From Clostridiales bacterium UBA1246 (GTDB lineage Bacteria > Bacillota > Clostridia > Oscillospirales > Oscillospiraceae), in NCBI GenBank assembly GCA_002308315.1, contig DBWE01000192.1, positions 1,504 through 12,699 of the forward strand: a DNA stretch of 11,196 nucleotides. The letters are read 5' to 3'. The notes under the pieces were generated by a model. That model did no database searches. It saw nothing but the letters and a program-made list of their open reading frames with translations, and was not told the origin of the DNA. This document shows, in pieces, positions 1 through 5,829 of this stretch. A program made the position numbers and the translations under genes. Position 1 is the first letter of the stretch, and the number at the start of each line of letters is the position of its first letter.

Positions 1-309
1 TACAACACTTTCAACGGCTTTGAGGGGCACGTGCTCAACAGTCAGATGACCGACGGCAGCACCGTGCTTTTCACCCCGCTCAACAGCGACAATTACTGCG
101 AATATGACAAAAACACCGGCGTAACAAAGCTCAAGGACAACTCCGTGGCGCTGTGTCAGGTGGCCGGCAACGGCGACGGGACCTTTGGGGATCCGGTCCG
201 GGTGGACGTATACATCTGGCTGGAGGGCTGCGACGAGGACTGCACCAACAACCTCTGCGCCACCACTCTCAAGGAGCTGGCTCTCGGCTTCGCGGGACTG
301 CAGGAATGA
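1..309 (+). CDS. SipW-cargo-like exported protein, paralog A (C-terminal end only)
   Basis: This reading frame is open from the first base and stops with TGA at 307-309, so only the last 102 residues of a gene beginning upstream are visible. The C-terminus carries the block shared with the next three genes: VRVDVYIWLEGCDEDC, then a roughly 20-residue tail ending in LGFAGLQE. The two cysteines of EGCDEDC are spaced C-x3-C. No signal peptide can be seen because the N-terminus is missing; export is inferred from the intact paralogs downstream, which have SipW-type signal segments. The part before the block has no family I can name. The gene is followed by a 138-base gap that holds a promoter, so it may belong to a separate transcript from paralogs B to D. 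Function is unknown; a structural subunit of a surface polymer is a guess from the paralog cluster. Confidence 0.8.
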   Translation, partial: YNTFNGFEGHVLNSQMTDGSTVLFTPLNSDNYCEYDKNTGVTKLKDNSVALCQVAGNGDGTFGDPVRVDVYIWLEGCDEDCTNNLCATTLKELALGFAGLQE

Positions 310-325
310 ATACGTGTACGCGTTA

Positions 326-355
326 TTGACGGGGTACTGATCATCATAATATAAT
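326..355 (+). promoter_or_regulatory. Sigma-70/sigma-A type promoter upstream of paralog B
   Basis: The -35 element TTGACG (326-331) and a perfect -10 TATAAT (350-355) are separated by 18 bases in an AT-rich stretch between genes. Transcription would start near 361-363, giving a leader of about 85 bases before the ATG at 448. The position, just after the stop of paralog A and ahead of a same-strand gene run, fits a promoter for paralogs B, C and D. A near-consensus match outside coding sequence is strong evidence for a motif search by eye; activity is not shown. Confidence 0.72.
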
Positions 356-360
356 CATTT

Positions 361-407
361 GTCGGGGTATCGCGGGCTTTTCGCCCCCGACGGGCGGAAA
401 CCGTCGG
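361..407 (+). promoter_or_regulatory. Leader with two mutually exclusive hairpins
   Basis: GTCGGGG (361-367) can pair with CCCCGAC (385-391), and CCGACGG (387-393) can pair with CCGTCGG (401-407) across a 7-base loop. Bases 387-391 are needed by both stems, so only one can form at a time. The stems begin almost exactly where the preceding promoter would start transcription. There is no run of T after either stem, so neither is a standard intrinsic terminator. The layout could be a switch, an mRNA-stabilising 5' structure, or chance pairing in GC-rich DNA. I see no match to known c-di-GMP riboswitch cores. Confidence 0.4.
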
Positions 408-447
408 ACGGGACATGAATACCGTGACAGGAGAGGAGGAAAGAGTC

Positions 448-1278
448 ATGAAAACGGGAAGGCTTAAATTATCGGCGGCCCTGGCGCTGTTCTTCGCGGC
501 GGCGTCGCTGATAACGCTGATAGGCTCGACCTACGCGTGGTTTACTTTCCGCTCCTATACCAACGTGACTCCCATATCCGGCACGGTCAGCAACGGAGAC
601 GGCAGTCTCCTCATAGCTAACAGGGAAGACGCGGTTTTTTCGGAATACTGCGAGCTGCTGCTCAGCGACGCTTCCGCGGAGCTGCTTCCCATATCCACCC
701 CGGACCTTGAAAGCTTTTTCACCGTCGTTTCCCAGAACCGCGGCGGCATAGCCACCGGCTACGCCCCGGCGGAGGAGAGGGCGAAGAGCAATACGCTCAA
801 CGGCACTCTATACCTCAAGGGCGAGGGCGCGGGCTTCGACGTATACTTCTGGATGCCGAATATGGACTGCGGAACGGACGGCCGGGCTTTGGCCGCCATG
901 AGACTCGGTCTGAAAATAACCGCCGCGGCCGGGACGGAGACCCATATTTTCCGCCTTGACTCCATGGGCGACACCTCGGCCGCCGAAACGCGCCGCACCG
1001 TGCCCGAGAGCGATACGGTCGTGGCCGGTATCGGAGACGACGGGAAGCCCGAATATGCCGCCGATCCCGCGGCGGATATTTCCGAAGCGGCCGCGGGCGG
1101 CACGGAGGACGACCCCCTGCCCGGCAGCCTGCGCCTGTGCGCGATCGCGGCCGACGAAACGGTCAGGGTGGATTTCTGGCTGTACCTGGAAGGCTGCGAC
1201 GATAACTGCATAAACAGCGCGCAGGGCCGCGACATAGCCCTTCGGTTCGGCTTTGCCGGCATAGAGAACGATATGTGA
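448..1278 (+). CDS. SipW-cargo-like exported protein, paralog B
   Basis: A 276-residue exported protein of unknown function. The start at 448 is chosen because AGGAGG (434-439) lies 8 bases upstream; an in-frame ATG at 415 would put this site inside the gene and has no Shine-Dalgarno sequence. Residues 1-30 are a basic start (MKTGRLK) followed by a hydrophobic stretch that ends STYA, then WFT. This is the form of SipW-cognate signal peptides in TasA/camelysin-like proteins, with predicted cleavage after Ala30. The mature part has a LLPISTPDL segment (79-87) and an AAMRLGLKI segment (149-157), both recognisable in paralog C, then an acidic and alanine-rich stretch (about 176-222). The C-terminal block VRVDFWLYLEGCDDNC (239-254) holds Cys250 and Cys254, and the tail ends FGFAGIENDM. 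Its stop overlaps a possible GTG of the next gene, so the two are probably co-transcribed. A subunit of a surface fibre or matrix is inferred, not shown. Confidence 0.86.
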   Translation: MKTGRLKLSAALALFFAAASLITLIGSTYAWFTFRSYTNVTPISGTVSNGDGSLLIANREDAVFSEYCELLLSDASAELLPISTPDLESFFTVVSQNRGGIATGYAPAEERAKSNTLNGTLYLKGEGAGFDVYFWMPNMDCGTDGRALAAMRLGLKITAAAGTETHIFRLDSMGDTSAAETRRTVPESDTVVAGIGDDGKPEYAADPAADISEAAAGGTEDDPLPGSLRLCAIAADETVRVDFWLYLEGCDDNCINSAQGRDIALRFGFAGIENDM

Positions 1279-1310
1279 GCATGGCCATCCGGCCGATGAG
1301 AGGTAAGAAG

Positions 1311-2198
1311 ATGCGAAAGGCAGATGAAAAATTCAATACTGCCCGGCTGAGACGCTCCGCGTTCGCGGCGGCGATGATGTGCATGATACTGCTCAGCGTG
1401 CTGACCGCCGCGACCTACGCCTGGTTCACGGCAAACCGCGTCGTGGGCACCTCCCGCGTAACGGGGCGGACCGCCGTGGAAAACGCCGAGCTGCTGATAA
1501 GCAGCACGGGCGGCGAGAGCTTCCGCGGCTCCGGGCAGGCCGATATAATACAGGTAAATTCGTCGAACCGCGAGTATCTCATGCCGGTGTCCACGGCGGA
1601 CCTGGTGCATTTCGTCAGCTCCATGGCCGTGGGCGAGGGCTACGCGTCCTACTTCACGCCGGTCACGAACGAAAGCGGATATTTTCACGGACGGGTCTAC
1701 ATAATGGCAAAGGTCGATGGCGGCGCGGAGAATGCCTCCGTAGCGCTCTATCTTGACGAGAGCGAGCAGGCCGGCGGCGCGATAGTCAGCTCCGACGGAG
1801 AGAACGGCCTTATCCTGAATGCCGCGCGTCTCGGCCTCGTTTTCGGCGGCGATCCCGACACGGCCGTGATACTGCGCCTGAGCGAGGATGAAAACGGCGC
1901 CGGAGAGCGCGGGATGAACACGATGGTGGACGGCGTGGCCATAGAAGAGGGCTCCGTGCTGGACAGCAGCGGAGACACGGTAAGACCGGTGCCCGATCCC
2001 TCCGTGCCCATAGACGCGTATACCGTAAAGGACGAGGACGAGAGCGTTCCGCCCAGGCCGATCTTCACGGCGAAGGCGAACACGATATATCCCGTGGATA
2101 TTTATTTCTACCTCGAGGGCTGCGACGCGGACTGCACCGAAGCGATAGCCTTTGACGGCAACGAGCTGCATCTCGCCTTTTACGGCGTTTTGAGCTGA
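1311..2198 (+). CDS. SipW-cargo-like exported protein, paralog C
   Basis: A 295-residue exported protein paralogous to its neighbours. Start candidates exist at 1275 (GTG), 1281 and 1296, but only the ATG at 1311 has a well placed purine-rich site (GAGAGG, 1298-1303). That start also gives a normal signal peptide: a basic stretch to about residue 15, a hydrophobic core (18-34), then ATYA/WFT with predicted cleavage after Ala37. Mature landmarks are YLMPVSTADL (89-98), an FHGRVYIMA strand (125-133), NAARLGL (170-176), a proline- and acid-rich linker (225-251), and the C-terminal block PVDIYFYLEGCDADC (261-275) with Cys271 and Cys275. The final tail ends LHLAFYGVLS. It is the largest complete member, mainly because of the linker. 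A 13-base gap to the next gene supports an operon. Exact role unknown; an extracellular structural subunit is the most economical reading. Confidence 0.86.
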   Translation: MRKADEKFNTARLRRSAFAAAMMCMILLSVLTAATYAWFTANRVVGTSRVTGRTAVENAELLISSTGGESFRGSGQADIIQVNSSNREYLMPVSTADLVHFVSSMAVGEGYASYFTPVTNESGYFHGRVYIMAKVDGGAENASVALYLDESEQAGGAIVSSDGENGLILNAARLGLVFGGDPDTAVILRLSEDENGAGERGMNTMVDGVAIEEGSVLDSSGDTVRPVPDPSVPIDAYTVKDEDESVPPRPIFTAKANTIYPVDIYFYLEGCDADCTEAIAFDGNELHLAFYGVLS

Positions 2199-2211
2199 AA
2201 AGGGGGAGAGA

Positions 2212-2991
2212 ATGGATAAGGAAAAGAAACAGGGCACGCGGCGCATGGCGACGACCTCGCTGCTGCTGCTTCTCATCGCCCTCGCTGCGGTGACCGCTAC
2301 GACGGTGGCGTGGTTTTCGATATCCAGCCATACCCTCGTGCACAGCCTGAGCATGGACGTGACCACGGGATACGCGCTGCGTTTCGATACGGTGCCTCAC
2401 GGCGAGTTCACGGAATACTACGAGACCCTTTCCGTGAAGGAAATATTCGATCAGATAAGCGAGCGGTACGGATACGATCCGTATTCGGCCAGGCTCGTCC
2501 CCGTCACTACGGACGACGGCCGCGTTTTCACCCTGAGGAACGGCACCGTGAAGGGGCCGGAGGAAGGGGCGTATCTTGATTTCACGCTCCATTTTATGTC
2601 AACCAAAGACATGGACGTACACCTTTCGTCTTCTCACAGCTTCCGCGGCAACGACGGCACTTTGATAAGCTCGGAGCTCGCGAAGCTCCCCGAGGCGCTG
2701 CGGATAAGCTTCACCTGCGGTGATAAAACGGTCATTTTCGATCCCGGCGCGACTGAAATCGAGCATACAAGTAAAAATATCCTCATTTTTGGCTTGCCAC
2801 AGGCCGAGGACATGATATATAATGATACGAACAGTTTGTTTGGCATGAAGGCCGAGGTCGATACGCCCGTGGACGTGCGCATATGGATAGAGGGAACGGA
2901 CGAGGCCTGCAGCGACGATATCAGGGGCGGGGACTATTCCATACGCCTGAGATTCGTCGGTACCGATGAGAACAGCGTTCCGATTGAATAA
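2212..2991 (+). CDS. SipW-cargo-like exported protein, paralog D (diverged)
   Basis: A 259-residue exported protein, the most diverged of the four. AGGGGGAG (2201-2208) precedes the ATG closely. A basic start (MDKEKKQGTRR) leads to a hydrophobic core (15-29) ending TTVA/WFS, giving predicted SipW-type cleavage after Ala33. RLVPVTTDD (94-102) corresponds to the LLPIST and LMPVST segments of B and C. The C-terminal block is VDVRIWIEGTDEAC (220-233): the first cysteine of the family motif is threonine here, leaving only Cys233. The tail SIRLRFVG is followed by a short extension to Glu259. Bases about 2755-2850 are clearly richer in A/T than the rest of the gene and hold a candidate promoter reading into the signal peptidase gene. 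The gene lies 26 bases upstream of that gene, so the peptidase is its likely processing enzyme (inference from context). Confidence 0.85.
   Translation: MDKEKKQGTRRMATTSLLLLLIALAAVTATTVAWFSISSHTLVHSLSMDVTTGYALRFDTVPHGEFTEYYETLSVKEIFDQISERYGYDPYSARLVPVTTDDGRVFTLRNGTVKGPEEGAYLDFTLHFMSTKDMDVHLSSSHSFRGNDGTLISSELAKLPEALRISFTCGDKTVIFDPGATEIEHTSKNILIFGLPQAEDMIYNDTNSLFGMKAEVDTPVDVRIWIEGTDEACSDDIRGGDYSIRLRFVGTDENSVPIE
2794..2823 (+). promoter_or_regulatory. Internal promoter candidate driving the first signal peptidase
   Basis: TTGCCA (2794-2799) and a perfect TATAAT (2818-2823) are separated by 18 bases, with A/T-rich sequence directly upstream (about 2766-2790) that could act as an UP element. The site lies inside paralog D, about 195 bases before the ATG at 3018, and would let the signal peptidase be made independently of the cargo genes. 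TATAAT also arises by chance from AUA-rich codons in this DNA; the paired -35 element and the local A/T island are what distinguish this copy. Confidence 0.5.
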
Positions 2992-3017
2992 AAAAAACGA
3001 ATACGAGGGAATTGTTC

Positions 3018-3761
3018 ATGAAAGTTGTAAAGAAGACTTTGACCATTCTTCTCAGCGTGATCCTCTGGGCGGTCATTCTCGTTGCGGCTTTGTTTACTTT
3101 CACCACCATGGCGACGAAGGACTCCACCCGCGTCGCCAGCATCGGAGGCTTTACTCCGCTCACCGTTCAGACCGATTCCATGGCGCCGACGTTCTATTCC
3201 GGAGACATGATAATCATCAAGAAGGTGGATCCGGCCTCGCTCAAGGTCGGGGATATCATCACGTTCCATACGATCATTGAGAACCAGTACGTTCTCAATA
3301 CCCACCGTATCGCGGTGATAGACGAAGAAAACGGTTACCGCAGATACACCACCAAGGGCGACAACAACTCCGTGTCCGACCAGCACATCATCGCCGACGG
3401 CGATATCGTGGGCAAATACGCCGGCAAGGTAAGCAAGCTGGGCAAGGTCATGGACTTTTTGAGCAGCTCCGTGGGCTTCCTCGTCGTCATCGTGCTGCCG
3501 CTGCTCATTTTCTTCATTTACCAGATCTATCACCTCATTACGGTCAGCATGAAGCTGAAGAGGGCCACCGCGCTCGAAACGGCGGAGGAACAGGCAAAGA
3601 TCCTTTCGGCGTCCGCTTCGGACGAGGAGACCGAAAGAATGAAAGCGGAGGCCGAGAAGGCCAAGGCCGAGGCCCAGGCGGCGCTGGAAGAGGCAAAGCG
3701 CCTGAAGGCCGAGGCGGAGGCGCAGCTTGCCAGGGCCAAGGAAGACGGCAAGGAAGAATAA
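3018..3761 (+). CDS. SipW-type signal peptidase I with coiled-coil tail (first copy)
   Basis: A membrane signal peptidase of the SipW/ER-type S26 branch, expected to cut signal peptides outside the membrane. The ATG at 3018 follows GAGGGA (3005-3010) with 7-base spacing; a TTG at 3012 is less likely. The protein has 247 residues: an N-terminal membrane segment (about 9-30), catalytic Ser54 in QTDSMAPT, His96 in NTHRI in place of the bacterial lysine, and TTKGDNN (111-117). A second membrane segment (about 151-175) is followed by a Glu/Ala/Lys-rich coiled-coil tail (180-247) that should face the cytoplasm. Classical SipW has no such long tail as far as I recall. Its isoleucine codons are almost all ATC or ATT (20 of 22), unlike the AUA-rich neighbours. 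The likely substrates are paralogs A to D, whose signal peptides end T-x-A/W-F. It resembles sipW but belongs to a different locus type, so no symbol is given. Confidence 0.93.
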   Translation: MKVVKKTLTILLSVILWAVILVAALFTFTTMATKDSTRVASIGGFTPLTVQTDSMAPTFYSGDMIIIKKVDPASLKVGDIITFHTIIENQYVLNTHRIAVIDEENGYRRYTTKGDNNSVSDQHIIADGDIVGKYAGKVSKLGKVMDFLSSSVGFLVVIVLPLLIFFIYQIYHLITVSMKLKRATALETAEEQAKILSASASDEETERMKAEAEKAKAEAQAALEEAKRLKAEAEAQLARAKEDGKEE

Positions 3762-3790
3762 AGTCCGCGGCCGGAAAAAAAGTGAATAAC

Positions 3791-3864
3791 AAAAAAGATA
3801 CAAGGACTCAAGGCAGCCTCAATCATCCCATAATCGCTTCCTTGTGGTCGCCTGTATCTTTTTT
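3791..3864 (+). terminator. Long imperfect hairpin ending in T6, likely intrinsic terminator
   Basis: AAAAAAGATACA (3791-3802) pairs perfectly with TGTATCTTTTTT (3853-3864). Inside it, interrupted pairing continues (GG with CC, ACT with GGT), then CAAGG (3809-3813) with CCTTG (3840-3844), leaving a loop of about 26 bases. The structure begins 29 bases after the stop of the first signal peptidase and ends in six T. Because A6 mirrors T6, it could stop transcription in both directions. The stem base is A/T-rich and the loop is long, so efficiency may be partial. If it works, the ATPase gene needs its own promoter. Confidence 0.55.
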
Positions 3865-4028
3865 GATTGCCGCAGGACAGCCGCGCGGGAGCCGGCCGTC
3901 CGCGGCAGATACCGAAAAAAACGAAAGCGCCTTTCCGGGCGTTTTACCGAACGAAACGGAGAACCGGAAGAATACCCGTCCCGGGGCGGACGGCCCGGTT
4001 CGGAGACCTGAAAGGAAGACGGCATCCA
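3865..4028 (+). other. Non-coding leader before the ATPase gene
   Basis: This completes a 267-base gap between genes. I found no near-consensus -35/-10 pair here. Two further hairpins are visible: AAAGCGCC (3924-3931) with GGGCGTTTT (3937-3945), an 8-pair stem that includes one G-T pair and ends in four T; and CCGTCC (3976-3981) with GGACGG (3988-3993), closing a CGGGGC loop. A purine-rich AAAGGAAG (4011-4018) is the likely ribosome binding site for the ATG at 4029. Open frames across this stretch have no ribosome binding site and no protein character, so I treat it as untranslated. Confidence 0.45.
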
Positions 4029-5798
4029 ATGAGCGATCTTTTGAAGCTGGCATATGACCTGATAGCCAAGGTGGTATACAACGTGGTATCCTGGCTGCTT
4101 GGCTTCGTAAAGGGATTTATACAGGTGTTTATTACCGGATGGGCGGATTATTCCACCATCTTCAAGATGTATTTTCCCTACTTTACTTTCCCGATCAAGA
4201 TACTCGCCATACTCCTTGCTCTCATACTTATAGCCATACCCGTGCTGTGCATCGTCATCATCATAAGAAGGATCGTCCTGCACGTGCAGCTCAAGGCCGT
4301 GGATGAGGACAACACGGTGCTTTATAAGGAGATAGGCAGGCTCAACCGTCAGGTCCTCGACCTCATGGACGAGAAGGCAAAGATACTCAACATGAAGGTC
4401 AGCACCGTCAACGGCGGCCCGGTGATAGTAGAGGGCAGCGAAAACACGGTGTCCGACATGTCCTCCGGCTACGGTACGCCCGTGGGTATCCAAAATCTGG
4501 GCACCGGGATAATCGACCCGCTTGCCGACCCGACCGCGATGGGCGGCGGCGCCGTCATGGGCGCGGGCGGAGCGATGATGGGCGGAGGAGTCGGCGTAGT
4601 CGGCGGCGGCATAGGCGAGGCCAGCATAGGCGAGGACGCCCTCAGCGCGGCGACCGCCGCGGCCGTTTCGGCGGTCACCGCCGCGAAGCAGCAGAGCGAG
4701 GAAATGGAGCGGAACACCGTGGACCGTTTCCCCAAGCTCAGCGTGGTGGACGCCAAGTACGCGGACTACGAGAGACCGGAGTTCGACGATACCGTGGACC
4801 TGGAGCATTTCACCGAGAATTTCCGCCTCTTCGCCGCAAGTCAGATGAAGCTTTATTATACGCCCGAGATACTCCGCCGCTTCGTGGCGGGCATGGCGTC
4901 CAGCAAGCTGCTTATACTCGAGGGTATATCCGGTACCGGTAAGACCTCGCTGCCGTATTCTTTCTCGAGATACCTCAACAACCCCGCGACGATAATATCC
5001 GTTCAGCCTTCCTACAGAGACAGAACGGAGCTGATAGGCTACTTCAACGAATTTTCCAAGCGCTTCAACGAGACGGAATTCCTGCGCGCGCTGTACGAGG
5101 CGAACTACCGCGAGGATCCCAGCCTGGTGGTGCTGGACGAGATGAACCTGGCGCGTATAGAGTATTACTTCGCTGAAATGCTCTCCGTGCTCGAGCTGCC
5201 CGACAAAAACGAATGGCTGCTTGACCTGGTGCCGACGGCATGGCCGGGAGACCCCGTGAAGCTCGTATCCGGCAAGATACGCGTACCCCCGACGATATGG
5301 TTCGTGGGCACCGCCAACAACGACGACTCCACCTTTACCATCACCGACAAGGTCTATGACCGTGCCATCCCCATAGAGATCAACGAGAGGGCGGAGGCCT
5401 TCGAATGCGAGCTGCAGCCCCGCTGCTGCGTGACCTGCGCGCATCTGGAGGAAATGTTCGCCAAGGCCAAGGAGGATCACCCGATCACGGACTCCACTCT
5501 GGCAAAGATGCTCAAGCTGGACAGTTACCTGCAGACCAGGTTCAAGCTGGCGTTCGGCAACCGTATCATGAAGCAGATGTACGACTTCATCCCGGTATAC
5601 GTCGCCTGCGGCGGCACGGAGATAGACGGCCTGGACTACATAGTCGCCCGCAAGGTGCTCAAAAAGTTCGAGAGCATGAACGTGAGCTTTGTAAGAGACG
5701 AGATAAAGGGCCTGCTGCAGTATATGGAAAAAACCTTCGGCAAGTCCAACATGCAGGACAGCCGCTCTTATCTGGAGAGGATACAGAACCTGTACTGA
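4029..5798 (+). CDS. Membrane-anchored McrB-type AAA+ ATPase
   Basis: A 589-residue NTPase, probably a hexameric motor held at the cytoplasmic face of the membrane. The start at 4029 has AAAGGAAG 10 bases upstream; the in-frame extension to 3867 is read as untranslated leader. Residues 4-37 are hydrophobic or amphipathic and 56-79 form a clear membrane helix with basic residues after it. A short helical segment (about 85-122) and a Gly/Met/Ala-rich linker (about 165-215) lead to the AAA+ domain. There are Walker A GISGTGKT (299-306), the PSYRDRTELIGYF segment (327-339), Walker B LVVLDEMNLAR (366-376), sensor-1 GTANNDDST (427-435), and DRA with a possible arginine finger at Arg445. LDEMNLAR and the GTxNxDxST-to-DRA segment are typical of the McrB-like/AAA_5 group, which often pairs with DUF2357 proteins. 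That partner type follows 31 bases downstream. The membrane anchor and linker are unusual for McrB. Whether it uses ATP or GTP cannot be told. Confidence 0.88.
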   Translation: MSDLLKLAYDLIAKVVYNVVSWLLGFVKGFIQVFITGWADYSTIFKMYFPYFTFPIKILAILLALILIAIPVLCIVIIIRRIVLHVQLKAVDEDNTVLYKEIGRLNRQVLDLMDEKAKILNMKVSTVNGGPVIVEGSENTVSDMSSGYGTPVGIQNLGTGIIDPLADPTAMGGGAVMGAGGAMMGGGVGVVGGGIGEASIGEDALSAATAAAVSAVTAAKQQSEEMERNTVDRFPKLSVVDAKYADYERPEFDDTVDLEHFTENFRLFAASQMKLYYTPEILRRFVAGMASSKLLILEGISGTGKTSLPYSFSRYLNNPATIISVQPSYRDRTELIGYFNEFSKRFNETEFLRALYEANYREDPSLVVLDEMNLARIEYYFAEMLSVLELPDKNEWLLDLVPTAWPGDPVKLVSGKIRVPPTIWFVGTANNDDSTFTITDKVYDRAIPIEINERAEAFECELQPRCCVTCAHLEEMFAKAKEDHPITDSTLAKMLKLDSYLQTRFKLAFGNRIMKQMYDFIPVYVACGGTEIDGLDYIVARKVLKKFESMNVSFVRDEIKGLLQYMEKTFGKSNMQDSRSYLERIQNLY

Positions 5799-5829
5799 TA
5801 CCGTGTAATTTGCGTTTTGGAGGCGCGAC

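Noticed and set aside
415..447. Earlier ATG at 415 for paralog B
   Set aside because: No ribosome binding site precedes it, and the strong AGGAGG at 434-439 points to the ATG at 448, which also gives a clean signal peptide.
361..447. c-di-GMP (GEMM) riboswitch in the leader of paralog B
   Set aside because: The leader is short and I find none of the conserved GEMM core segments; only the two competing stems are visible.
1544..1549. TATAAT inside paralog C as a promoter
   Set aside because: It arises from consecutive AUA-type codons and has no acceptable -35 element 16-19 bases upstream.
3782..4057. Small gene in the gap before the ATPase
   Set aside because: The frame starts without a plausible ribosome binding site, runs through the hairpins, overlaps the ATPase start, and its product has no protein-like pattern.
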